Under the pieces are notes generated by a model. It was given only the letters and a program-made list of their open reading frames with translations, had not been told where the DNA came from and searched no databases. This document shows positions 1 through 7,687 of a DNA stretch of 32,347 nucleotides, piece by piece; within the stretch, counting starts at the first letter, position 1; the number at the start of each line of letters is the position of its first letter. A program made the position numbers and the translations under genes. The stretch is from Candidatus Sulfotelmatobacter sp. (GTDB taxonomy: Bacteria > Acidobacteriota > Terriglobia > Terriglobales > Acidobacteriaceae): contig JASHPH010000328.1 in the NCBI GenBank assembly GCA_030038255.1, positions 1-32,347 of the forward strand, read 5' to 3'.

Positions 1-972
1 GCGCCGGATGGCTAGCAGAGTCAGATCGTCCTGCGGCGGGCCGCCGCCGACGAAGCCGTGCAGATCCTGCAAACAGGAAGCGACCAACTCAGCGGGTGCG
101 TGCGCAGCATGCTGGCGCACTAGGCGCGTCACGCGGTCCACGCCGTATTCATCCTCTTCGCTGGCGCCGCGGGCTTCCGAAAGGCCATCGGTAAAAAGGA
201 ACAATGCGTCTCCAGGTTCCAACTGCAGCCGCGTGGCAGAGAACTCCCCTGCATAGAACATTCCTATCGGCAAACCCGTAGATTCGACGCGCAGCACGCC
301 GCCCCGCCCGACTACGATCGCCGGTAAGTGGCCGGCATTGTGGATCTCGACTTCGCCGTTGGATTTGGCTTGGCCGCAAACCAGCGTCGCGTACTGGCCG
401 GCCAGGGCGCTTTCGCAGAAGACACGATTCGCTCGCGTGACGATCTGCCCGAGCGGCAGAGACATTCCGCTCAGACTGCGGAACAAGGCGTGCAGGTGCG
501 TCATCAGCATCGACGCAGCCACGCCTTTGCCGGATACGTCCCCAAGCGCGAAGAAAAGTTGTCCCTCGGACGGGATCAGGTCGCAGTAGTCGCCGCTGAC
601 AGGGCCGGCGGGCGCGTAGTGATAGCTCGTGTCCCAGCCACCAGCAGAGAGTCCTGCTTGAGGCAGCAACTTGCGCTGTATCTCGGACGCCAGGTCCAGA
701 TCGCGCTGCAGCGCGGCGCGTTGCAGTTCGGTCAAATGATCCAGGCAATAGCGCACCAGAGGATCAGAGAGCAAACGATCCTGTTCGACCGGATCGTGGC
801 ACGTCTCGCACAGGCCGTAGCTGCCCTTGGCCATGCGTTCCAGTGCCGAATCCACTTCTCGCAGTAGGCTGGCCAGGCCAGCGTTTTGTGGCGCGAGCGC
901 GATCGCCTCTGCCAGGCGCCGCTTACGCTCCTCGAGTTGCGTGTGCAGGAAGGAAATTTCCAGGGTAGCCAT
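1..972 (-). CDS. PP2C/SpoIIE-type serine phosphatase with N-terminal DksA/TraR-like zinc finger (3' end outside window)
   Basis: I translated this by hand from the ATG at 972; the frame stays open for 324 codons and leaves the window at base 1, so the C-terminus is missing. Residues 1-50 look helical. Residues 53-80 resemble the DksA/TraR zinc finger: YGLCETC gives C55 and C58, and YCLDH gives C76 and H79, so the last ligand would be His instead of the usual Cys. Residues 95-324 are a SpoIIE/RsbU-type PP2C phosphatase with the metal-binding acids in SGDYCD (about 126-131), LGDVSGKG (143-150), FTDGLSEA (260-267) and QDDLTLL (314-320). Such enzymes dephosphorylate anti-sigma-factor antagonists or similar Ser/Thr phosphoproteins. 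A strong GGGGAGG ribosome site lies five bases before the ATG. It is the last gene of the minus run, 86 bases after the permease. The substrate is unknown; the fusion is visible, its purpose is inference. Confidence 0.9.
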   Translation of the reverse strand, partial: MATLEISFLHTQLEERKRRLAEAIALAPQNAGLASLLREVDSALERMAKGSYGLCETCHDPVEQDRLLSDPLVRYCLDHLTELQRAALQRDLDLASEIQRKLLPQAGLSAGGWDTSYHYAPAGPVSGDYCDLIPSEGQLFFALGDVSGKGVAASMLMTHLHALFRSLSGMSLPLGQIVTRANRVFCESALAGQYATLVCGQAKSNGEVEIHNAGHLPAIVVGRGGVLRVESTGLPIGMFYAGEFSATRLQLEPGDALFLFTDGLSEARGASEEDEYGVDRVTRLVRQHAAHAPAELVASCLQDLHGFVGGGPPQDDLTLLAIRR

Positions 973-1058
973 GACGACCTCCCCAAACACTGAAGACGCT
1001 AACGTCTTAGATTAGGCAACCCGGTTTTCGATGCGCCTATTTCGAAAGGTGAGGGCTT

Positions 1059-2144
1059 CTATTTTCGGTGCGGCTGCGTGCCCATCGCATATTCGGTGAG
1101 AGGGCCGAAGCGTTTCTTTTCCGCATACAAGCGCCAGCGCCGGAACACGATGCGTAGGCTGGCCATCACCGGAATCGACAAGTAAATCCCCAGGATGCCC
1201 GCGATTTCACCTCCGGCCATCACGCCGAAGATGGCGGCGAGAGGATGCAGCTCCATGCTCTCTCCCATGATGCGCGGAGAAGAAACATAGTCCTGGACCA
1301 GGCGCCACACGACCAGGAAGACGACCAGCGCCGCCCAGTGCGGATAGCTGGTAAGCAAGGCCACGATGACGATTATGATCCCGGCGGCCAGCGGCCCGAC
1401 CACGGGGATGAACTCGAGCAATCCCCCCATCGTGCCCAGAACCAGAGAGTAAGGAACACCCATCATCCACAGAACCGCGGAATAAACGACCAGGCTGAGT
1501 CCCGCCAGAATCAGCTGCGCGCGAATGAAGTGGGCTAGCATATGGTTCAGATCGTTGAGGACGTTCTCGAAAAACTCGCGCTGCGGCCGCGACTGGATGG
1601 TGGAGAGCAGAACATCGCTGAACGATCGGCCATCCTTCAAGAAGAAAATCGCGAGCAACGGCACCACGATGAACAGCCATGCCTGTTTGGCGACGTCGGC
1701 CACGCGAAGTCCGATCCGCTGCGCCAGTTGCGTGATTTCGTCTCTATGACTCACCAGAAATGACTGCACCAGCTCAGTGCTCTTTTCGTTCCAGCCATGT
1801 TCCTGACCCAGTTGCCGGGCGAGCTGGCCGGAGCTGAGTTGGGAAAGTAGCGTCGGCAGCGACTGGCCCAAGTGTGCGCCTTCGCGCGTTACCTTGGGAC
1901 CGACAACGACGAAGAAGACGACCACCAGTGCCAGCAGCAGGGTGTAAATCGCGGCGATAGCGCGGCCTCGGCCCTTAAGCACACGTTCCAGGTGGCTGAC
2001 CATGGGACTCATCAGGTAAGCGAAAAAAATGGCGAACAGGAAGGCGATCAGAGTGTCGCGGGTGAGATACAGAAATCCTAGGCCGAGTGCAAACAGCAGC
2101 ACCGTGACGAGAATCCGTGCCGTACGTGAGTCAGCCAGCTGCAA
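1059..2144 (-). CDS. AI-2E family (PerM/YdiK-like) membrane transporter
   Basis: This is a 361-residue integral membrane protein of normal length for the AI-2E/PerM family. About eight hydrophobic segments are visible: two near residues 10-45, one near 62-83, one near 155-170, and a C-terminal cluster from about 210 to 335. Family signatures include EFIPVVGP (about 244-251) and the segment around QDYVSSPRIMGESMELHP followed by a glycine-rich GGEIAGILG membrane stretch. Members are thought to export autoinducer-2 or other small solutes, or to act as ion antiporters, so the substrate cannot be named. The start is a TTG at 2144. A TGA stop directly precedes it in frame, so no earlier start exists, and the next option is a GTG 14 codons later. 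The ribosome site is weak. It lies 49 bases after the secreted unknown protein. Confidence 0.88.
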   Translation of the reverse strand: MQLADSRTARILVTVLLFALGLGFLYLTRDTLIAFLFAIFFAYLMSPMVSHLERVLKGRGRAIAAIYTLLLALVVVFFVVVGPKVTREGAHLGQSLPTLLSQLSSGQLARQLGQEHGWNEKSTELVQSFLVSHRDEITQLAQRIGLRVADVAKQAWLFIVVPLLAIFFLKDGRSFSDVLLSTIQSRPQREFFENVLNDLNHMLAHFIRAQLILAGLSLVVYSAVLWMMGVPYSLVLGTMGGLLEFIPVVGPLAAGIIIVIVALLTSYPHWAALVVFLVVWRLVQDYVSSPRIMGESMELHPLAAIFGVMAGGEIAGILGIYLSIPVMASLRIVFRRWRLYAEKKRFGPLTEYAMGTQPHRK

Positions 2145-2193
2145 TCAGGTTTTCCCAGAACAGTTTTAATCCCGTGGCGGGAGCAGCGCCGCG

Positions 2194-2955
2194 TCAGTCC
2201 CGGACGACTTCCGTGTTGTCCGCGGGAATCGACACGCGCACGAGCTTGAACTGATCGCCGTCGTCTACCCAGACCGCCCAGTCAAAGCTTTCACCGCTCA
2301 GGTTCAGCCGCAGCAGTTCGCGATCGCTGCCGTGGAAATTGACCTTTTCCCTTCCCACGACTTGCACGCGAACGCTCATGGAGGTGCGATCCTGAGGCAC
2401 GACCGTGCCGAACTCAACCGGGCCTTGCTGACACTTGAACTCCGAACCCTCGGTCTTGCAGTCGGCGGCAAGGTAGCGCCAGAGCAGGATTTCGCGGTGC
2501 ACGAAGAAGTTGTTGTCGAGGATGAGCGATGTGCTCGGCATGAGAAAAGATTGTTCAGCCGCCTTGCTGGATGCGCTGGTCGTGATCTTCTCGATCAGAA
2601 AATCGTTGTTGGGGAAAACCGTGATCGAACCGCCCGATGCCTGGCTCCATTCATAGCGAACCAACTCGCCGGCATTGGTGATGTGCAGCTCCGACTTCTG
2701 AACGACCGCGGAGGTCGCAGCCTCTTTGAGTTGCGCCTTGATCACGCTGGTGGCCGCATCCTCCTGCGCGATGGTGAAGCTCTCGGTGATGACGCGCTGT
2801 CCCTTGACGAATACGCCGAACGACCCTGAATCGACGACTTTTGACTGCGGCTTGCCTTGATCTTTTTTGTCTGCGTTCGGATCCCGAGCGAACGCGGACA
2901 GGGAAGCGACCAGCAGAAAGCTGGCGGTCCAGCGCATTGCAGTTTCAAACTTCAC
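2194..2955 (-). CDS. secreted protein of unknown function
   Basis: I do not recognise a characterised family. The 253-residue product opens with a basic and hydrophobic stretch (residues 1-23, ending SAFARDP) that looks like a Sec signal peptide. The rest is rich in predicted beta strands, with one cysteine pair (DCKTEGSEFKCQ, about 167-178) and a tail ending in IPADNTEVVRD. A lipoprotein-localisation-like or other beta-clam fold in the periplasm is possible but cannot be shown. The GTG start at 2955 directly abuts the shikimate kinase stop codon. An AAGGAG site at 2963-2968, inside the end of that gene, is seven bases upstream, which supports GTG over the ATG six codons later. The abutting genes suggest translational coupling. 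Confidence 0.78.
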   Translation of the reverse strand: MKFETAMRWTASFLLVASLSAFARDPNADKKDQGKPQSKVVDSGSFGVFVKGQRVITESFTIAQEDAATSVIKAQLKEAATSAVVQKSELHITNAGELVRYEWSQASGGSITVFPNNDFLIEKITTSASSKAAEQSFLMPSTSLILDNNFFVHREILLWRYLAADCKTEGSEFKCQQGPVEFGTVVPQDRTSMSVRVQVVGREKVNFHGSDRELLRLNLSGESFDWAVWVDDGDQFKLVRVSIPADNTEVVRD

Positions 2956-3570
2956 CTAACTTCTCCTTCTTGTGCGAAAACCTATCGTTTCCACAATCTC
3001 GGTCGCAATGGCCTTGACCGAGCGCCCGGCGGTGTCGATGGTCAGCGATGCCTGCAGGTAGCCGCTGCGCCGCGCTTCGTATAGCTTGCGAAATTCGTCG
3101 ACGCTTCGCAGTAGCGGACGTTCGGCTCCCGCTTCCTCAGCCTGGCGGCAGCATCGGCGCCACAACTCTTCCACTGGCGCGTCGAGAAAAATCACCGGCA
3201 AGCCGGCGTTTTTCAGCGCTGCGGCATTCTGCTCCTGCACGAATACTCCGCCGCCCAGGGCTAGAACCTTTGTGGCTCCGTCGCGCATTTCCGCCAGCAC
3301 TTCTTCGAGAGCTGCGTTTTCCGCCCGCCGGAAGGCCGCTTCCCCGGAGGTCCGGAAAATCTCCGCGATGCTGCGCCCTTCGCGCCGCTCGATACAGTCG
3401 TCGAGATCCTCGAAATCGCAATCCAGCCGTTCGCCCAAAGCCCGGCCAACACTGCTCTTGCCCGCGCCCATGAAGCCGACGAGACAAACACCGGCAACGT
3501 CCGCAACCCGCCCGGGCGCGACACCAGCCCCTTTTCCCGCGGCGCCAGGTTTGCGAGAACGCTGCTTCAA
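2956..3570 (-). CDS. aroK: shikimate kinase
   Basis: Shikimate kinase phosphorylates the 3-hydroxyl of shikimate using ATP, the fifth step of the chorismate pathway, in the cytoplasm. Visible family marks are the P-loop GFMGAGKSS at residues 32-40, the shikimate-binding acids in FEDLDD (53-58), REGRSIAEIF (63-72), the GGGVF loop (106-110) and the lid arginine in RPLL (151-154). A 27-residue Gly/Arg-rich leader precedes the core, so at 204 residues it is slightly longer than the usual 170-180. The TTG start at 3570 lies 10 bases after the preceding gene. A TAA precedes it in frame, so no earlier start is possible, but no clear ribosome site is seen. Its place in an envelope-stress cluster looks incidental. 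Confidence 0.93.
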   Translation of the reverse strand: MKQRSRKPGAAGKGAGVAPGRVADVAGVCLVGFMGAGKSSVGRALGERLDCDFEDLDDCIERREGRSIAEIFRTSGEAAFRRAENAALEEVLAEMRDGATKVLALGGGVFVQEQNAAALKNAGLPVIFLDAPVEELWRRCCRQAEEAGAERPLLRSVDEFRKLYEARRSGYLQASLTIDTAGRSVKAIATEIVETIGFRTRRRS

Positions 3571-3580
3571 ACGTGTCTTT

Positions 3581-4453
3581 TTATTGCGATTGCTGTTTTA
3601 CGTTGCGTTTTCTGAGGTGGATTTTACCACTGAAGCTACGGAGAACTACCGTGGATGAGGATGCCGCCCGGCCCATGGTACCCACGAAGGCACTTCCCTG
3701 TTTCACGATGAACGAGGAGTGTGGCTTGGGTTGCAACGGAATGTCGTCGTGAACTTCGCCGCGCACCGAGCGCGCGCTCACGTCGGCGGAGGTGGATTCC
3801 GGGACGATTGCCTCAATGTCCCCGCTATGGCTGGTCAGCCGATAGAGACCGCCGCTGCCGAAGTCGCCGGTATAGTTGATGCGGCCACTGGTGGAAATCA
3901 CCTGAACCAGGGGCCCGGTCACACTGTTCAGCGTGACGTCGCCGCTCAGCGAATCGACTTCCACATGACCGTCCTGCACGTTGGTGAGAGTGACCGCACC
4001 GTTCAAGGTTTTCACGTGCACGTGTGCGTCGCTCACGTCGCGGACGTCGACGGCGGCGTTGGCGCCCTCAAGCGTCACATCACCGCTCAGGCGCTCGGCA
4101 TGTAGTGGGCCGGTGGTGGAGTGCAGCGTGACGCTGGCGTCGGCGGGCACAAAAATCTCGTAGTCTACGCGGCCGGATTCGATATCGGCGCCGGGCAGAA
4201 GATGCGATTGCACGTCAACGTGATTTCCGGACTGATTGTTGTCAACTTCTACTTTGTCAGAGTGGGTGAGCGCGCTGACCACCACCACGCTCCCCGTCGA
4301 AGGCTTGACGGAAATCGAGCCGTAGGGATTGTTGACCGAAACGCCGGCCTTGGCGCCGACGTTGAAGCGATATTCCTTGCGGCTTTCGGCGATCAGCGAT
4401 CCCATCATTACTGCGCCGATCACCATGGCAATCCTGACTGCACGCCGGCTCAT
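3581..4453 (-). CDS. DUF4097-family beta-strand repeat (adhesin-like) exported protein
   Basis: The 290-residue protein begins with an N-terminal hydrophobic signal (about residues 5-22). It then has repeating short beta-strand units typical of DUF4097: recurring patterns such as NPYGSISV, TTGPLHAERLSGDVTLEG, LNGAVTLTNV, SLSGDVTLNSVTG, STSGRINYTG and SHSGDIEAIVP, each turning on SG or NG. The fold is expected to be a right-handed beta helix or solenoid in the periplasm or on the surface. Members often sit beside ECF sigma/anti-sigma pairs, as here: the anti-sigma gene ends 23 bases upstream. This context suggests membership of the regulon or a sensing role, but no molecular function is established. 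The ATG start at 4453 has a G-rich stretch upstream (CGGGGAC). Confidence 0.88.
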   Translation of the reverse strand: MSRRAVRIAMVIGAVMMGSLIAESRKEYRFNVGAKAGVSVNNPYGSISVKPSTGSVVVVSALTHSDKVEVDNNQSGNHVDVQSHLLPGADIESGRVDYEIFVPADASVTLHSTTGPLHAERLSGDVTLEGANAAVDVRDVSDAHVHVKTLNGAVTLTNVQDGHVEVDSLSGDVTLNSVTGPLVQVISTSGRINYTGDFGSGGLYRLTSHSGDIEAIVPESTSADVSARSVRGEVHDDIPLQPKPHSSFIVKQGSAFVGTMGRAASSSTVVLRSFSGKIHLRKRNVKQQSQ

Positions 4454-4476
4454 AAGAAGTCCCCGAAGTCCCTACA

Positions 4477-5124
4477 TTACGGCAGAGAACGATCCATCGC
4501 CAAGTCAAAAAGCATGGCCTTCTGCTGACAGGCCTCCAGCAGGGAGCGCCGGGCTTCATCGTCGCTGGGATCGTCGGCTACGCTGCTCTTGGCGTCGCGA
4601 ATGTACTCGTTGACGCGGCGCAGGTTATCCGCATACTGTGCCTGAGTTTCGGCCGGAAGTTCCGATACTTCCTGCAACAGGTCGTCGTCGTTCAGGCCGG
4701 CGATGGCTGTGTCGGAAACATCCGCGGCAACTCCTGAGAGGACGGCAGGAGCGGTGTTGTTGCTCGCGAGTTGCCCGGACCGGGACTGCTGGCGCACATA
4801 AACACCCGCTGCGATAACCAGGACCGCCGCGACAGGAGCCAGCCAGCGTGTCCATCTCCATGAGCTGCTGAACGAAGGAATGAGCGAACGGCTTGGGCGC
4901 GGCGGGCGGATCAATCCCTCCCGCCGCAGCGCGATTTCAATCGAATTCCACACGCGCGGACTCGGTTCGTCCGCGGCCTGGAGCATCTTCGCCGAAGCGG
5001 CGATCACCTTCATTTCCGCAAGCAGAGCCGAGCACTGCGGACAGGTTTTCAAATGAGCCTGCTGTTCGGCCTTGCTGCCGTCTCCGCTGTCCACCAAGCT
5101 CTTTTGCAGCTCAACGCAATTCAT
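4477..5124 (-). CDS. zinc-finger (zf-HC2) transmembrane anti-sigma factor
   Basis: Residues 1-40 hold a ZAS-type zinc-binding anti-sigma domain: C3 and then H24-x3-C28-x2-C31 (HLKTCPQC). Such domains clamp an ECF sigma factor in the cytoplasm. A single membrane segment lies at about residues 93-110 (WLAPVAAVLVIAAGVYV), followed by a roughly 100-residue periplasmic tail rich in acidic residues. That matches the topology of RsiW/ChrR-like regulators released by regulated proteolysis. It lies 118 bases downstream of an ECF sigma gene on the same strand, its presumed partner. The ATG at 5124 is the first in the frame and gives the Cys-containing N-terminus. Size (215 residues) and layout are normal. 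The signal sensed is unknown. Confidence 0.9.
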   Translation of the reverse strand: MNCVELQKSLVDSGDGSKAEQQAHLKTCPQCSALLAEMKVIAASAKMLQAADEPSPRVWNSIEIALRREGLIRPPRPSRSLIPSFSSSWRWTRWLAPVAAVLVIAAGVYVRQQSRSGQLASNNTAPAVLSGVAADVSDTAIAGLNDDDLLQEVSELPAETQAQYADNLRRVNEYIRDAKSSVADDPSDDEARRSLLEACQQKAMLFDLAMDRSLP

Positions 5125-5242
5125 ACTGCTCTCCCCAAGCCTCTGCTGAATCAGTGCAATTTCGCTTCCAATCAGCTTGCAGCCTTTGCGCCTCTGCCAA
5201 CGTTACCGCCGTGTCCAGTCTGAAAGCTGGCTCAATTCCTTC

Positions 5243-5875
5243 TTACCGTTCTTGCTTCTCAGAATCTTCGACCTTTTCGGCTCGATTCATCTTGAGCAGC
5301 TCGCGCAGCTTCATGCGTGCCTTGTGCAACTGCGACTTGCTGTTGCCGATCGAGCACCCCACGATTTCGGCTATCTCATTATGCTCGTAACCTTCCACAT
5401 CGTGGAGCACAAAAATCGTGCGGTAGCCGGGAGGCAGATCGCTCACCGCCTTCTGTAACTGCATCCGGTCAATGGATCCAGCTAACGCCAGGTCTTGCGC
5501 CCCGAAATCTTTCCTCGGGAAATCGTCCTCGCTGCCTTGCGTGGTCTCTTCGAGCGAGACTGCAGGCAGGTTTTTCTTTCTCAGGTGCATTAGAACCACG
5601 TTCACCGACAACCGATGCAGCCAGGTCGAAAACGCCGATTCGCCGCGGAAGGTCCCAATCTTGCGGTAGAGCTGCAGGAACGCCTCCTGCGTCAGATCCT
5701 CCGCCTCGGCAGTGTTCGCCGTCATGCGCAGACAAAGCGAGTACACGCGCCGCTTATGCCGGTCATAGAGAGCCTGAAAGGCTTCCTGGCTGCCTTCTTT
5801 GGCTTTCTCAATGGCCTCGGCTTCGCTGAGCTCGCTGCTCGATTGCTGTCGTGCTTGTGGCTCTCGGTCGGTCAA
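5243..5875 (-). CDS. RNA polymerase ECF sigma factor (SigE/RpoE-like)
   Basis: This 210-residue ECF sigma factor has region 2 at about residues 30-100, with the core-binding [14 protein letters not shown] (about 60-73) and the -10-recognition stretch [17 protein letters not shown] (76-92). Region 4 lies at about 140-195, with the helix-turn-helix [38 protein letters not shown]. It is presumed to direct transcription of an envelope-stress regulon and to be held by the anti-sigma factor encoded next. The start is TTG at 5875; a TGA lies upstream in frame and the next ATG is inside region 2. AAAAGG a few bases upstream is a plausible ribosome site. It is the first gene of the minus run, so its own promoter, probably autoregulated, should lie in 5876-6130. 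Confidence 0.93.
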   Translation of the reverse strand: MTDREPQARQQSSSELSEAEAIEKAKEGSQEAFQALYDRHKRRVYSLCLRMTANTAEAEDLTQEAFLQLYRKIGTFRGESAFSTWLHRLSVNVVLMHLRKKNLPAVSLEETTQGSEDDFPRKDFGAQDLALAGSIDRMQLQKAVSDLPPGYRTIFVLHDVEGYEHNEIAEIVGCSIGNSKSQLHKARMKLRELLKMNRAEKVEDSEKQER

Positions 5876-6136
5876 GTTGCCTTTTCCGGCCGCACTCCGT
5901 CAGATGCGGCTAACTATCTTTACGTTGTATGGCTTGCGGGCGGTCTGCTGGGCACGAAAGTAATCCTCATCTTCCGAATATAGGAGCCATTCTACAGAAC
6001 TTTGGATTCGCGAACTCTGTGCCATGAGCTTGAAAATCCTTTGCTCGCTGTCGGTTGAACGCCCCTGTACTAACTACTTGAACCCGATTCTGAATTTAGA
6101 GTCGCAATCTTCGGAAATTGGTAATTTTTCCGGCCG
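5876..6136. other. 261-base intergenic region upstream of the ECF sigma gene
   Basis: This stretch lies between the 3' end of the permease gene and the start of the sigma gene, both on minus. It has no convincing reading frame and is more AT-rich near 6090-6130 than its surroundings. On the minus strand a TATATT (about 5978-5983) could serve as a -10 element, but no matching -35 is visible at 16-18 bases. An ECF-type autoregulatory promoter is expected here by analogy but was not identified. No strong terminator hairpin was seen. Confidence 0.4.
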
Positions 6137-7486
6137 CTAAGCTGCGCTCTTCGCGGTTGTGATCGTCTCCAGCCCATGCGCGTGCGGTCCGGTTTCGCGG
6201 AGGCGCAGCAGAATCGACAGCGTCATTCCGACGAACCCGAGCAGCGAGAAGATCCACATGCCCAGAGCATATCCCCTGGGGTTGTCCAAGCCGGCATGGG
6301 AATAATCATTGGCCCAGCCGATGAGCAGGTTCAGCAGAAAGAAGCCAATCTGCTGGCAGAGCGTCATAAGTGCATACGCCGTGCCCAGGCGCGACTGTTC
6401 CACGATATAGGCGACCGAAGGCCACATAACGGCAGGAATGAGTGAGAAGGAGATGCCCATCAGGGATACCGGAAGGAACAGCGAAATGTTGGTGTAGGCC
6501 ATCATCAGGTAAACCGGCATCAGTAGGAGCGACCCAAACATCATGAACCACGCCCGCTTGCCCACCTTGTCGACCAGCAGGCCAAACAGCGGGGTAGCGA
6601 TCATGGCCGAGAAGGGAAGCAGGCTGTTGAAGAACCCCGCCTTTTCATGGGACAACACCCTCATGGCTTCAGACGCAGCCACCCCGCCGTGGGTGGCAAG
6701 AATCTTGTTGGTGAAAAAATCGATGGCGAAGGTGCGGAAGGGAAAGATCGCTGAATAGAAAGTGAAGCAAAGCCCAACGACCAACCAATAGGATCGGTCA
6801 TAGCGAAAGATTCCGCGAAACTCAAGCTTGTCGACCTCCCCGGCCTTGCCGAGTTCATACCTACCTTCCGCGCTGGTCTCGAGCAGCCAGTAAACAAGCG
6901 AGGTAGCTACGCTGAGCGCGCCGGCACCGACCGCCAGCAACAGCGGTCCGCGCCAGCTCGGCGGCCCTGCCGAGCCTTCGGGATAAAACACGGCATGAGC
7001 CCAGGTTGGGGAGTTGTCAGCGGCAACCGAGGCGAGGCGGGCGATGGTCAGGTTGATGCCGAAGGCGAAGCTGAGTTCTTTCCCCCGAAACCACTTGGCC
7101 AGTGCGGTGGTCACGGCCACGATCATCGACTCGGCGCCCAGGCCCAACACTGTGCGCCCAGCGATCATCAACTGGGCTTCGCCGCGGGTCGCGGTTAGCA
7201 TGGCGCCGAGCAGGCACAGAGCGGCAAAGGTGGCGATCGATTTCTTTGTCCCGATGCGGTCAATAATGATGCCACCGATCAACAGTGTCGCCACCGCTGC
7301 AACGCTATAGCTGGCGTTGAGCCATCCGAACTGGGTGGCGGAGAAGCCCAGGTGATCGATGAAGATTCGCTCAAGCGGGTTAATGCTGTCGTAGATGTAG
7401 TAATTGCCTCCCATGGCTACGCTGACGAAGATCAGCACCGCCCAGCGGTAGGGCACGGGAGGTTCAGGACGAGTGGTTTCCGGCAT
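6137..7486 (-). CDS. MFS permease, MFSD1-like
   Basis: This is a 449-residue major facilitator superfamily protein with about 12 membrane segments and the signature loop GGIIIDRIGTKKS (71-83). Several stretches match what I recall of animal MFSD1, a lysosomal dipeptide uniporter: GLGAESMIVA then KWFRGKELSFAFGINL and TIARLAS (115-153), FGLLVDKVGKRAW in the second half, and WPSVAYIVEQSRLGTAYALM near residue 360. On this basis it is an MFSD1-type carrier instead of a sugar or nitrate carrier, and peptides are a reasonable but unproven substrate. The ATG start at 7486 has a purine-rich GGAAGAGAG upstream. It is a single gene, with 201 bases separating it from the E1-like gene upstream. Confidence 0.85.
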   Translation of the reverse strand: MPETTRPEPPVPYRWAVLIFVSVAMGGNYYIYDSINPLERIFIDHLGFSATQFGWLNASYSVAAVATLLIGGIIIDRIGTKKSIATFAALCLLGAMLTATRGEAQLMIAGRTVLGLGAESMIVAVTTALAKWFRGKELSFAFGINLTIARLASVAADNSPTWAHAVFYPEGSAGPPSWRGPLLLAVGAGALSVATSLVYWLLETSAEGRYELGKAGEVDKLEFRGIFRYDRSYWLVVGLCFTFYSAIFPFRTFAIDFFTNKILATHGGVAASEAMRVLSHEKAGFFNSLLPFSAMIATPLFGLLVDKVGKRAWFMMFGSLLLMPVYLMMAYTNISLFLPVSLMGISFSLIPAVMWPSVAYIVEQSRLGTAYALMTLCQQIGFFLLNLLIGWANDYSHAGLDNPRGYALGMWIFSLLGFVGMTLSILLRLRETGPHAHGLETITTAKSAA

Positions 7487-7567
7487 TCGGACTCTCTTCC
7501 CGCAAGATTGGACTCCTGTAATTGCGAAGAAAGGAGATTAGCAGAGTTCATCGCTGAGCGGGGAGAG

Positions 7568-7618
7568 CCGGATGGTGGGTAGTGGGCTACTTTGACTTAG
7601 CCCACTACCGGATGGTGG
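7568..7618. repeat. 12-bp perfect palindrome between two 11-bp direct repeats
   Basis: GGTAGTGGGCTA (7578-7589) and TAGCCCACTACC (7598-7609) form a perfect 12-bp stem with an 8-base loop. CCGGATGGTGG occurs at 7568-7578 and again at 7608-7618, exactly 40 bases apart, so the hairpin lies between the copies and shares a base or two with each. It sits in the gap after the ThiF-like gene and before the MFS gene, both on minus. It could end or pause transcription, but there is no T-run on either side. The flanking repeats look more like a REP-type or small mobile palindrome. Confidence 0.7.
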
Positions 7619-7687
7619 CAGAGCTGCTGGACTCCACATCGGGGCGCACTGTCGCGCCTCTCATTGGCCAGAATGCCATACAGAAAT

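Noticed and set aside
3615-3650. ACCACTGAAGCTACGGAGAA wording resembling dispersed intergenic words
   Set aside because: It falls in the coding 3' end of the DUF4097 gene and is explained by the normal codons there.
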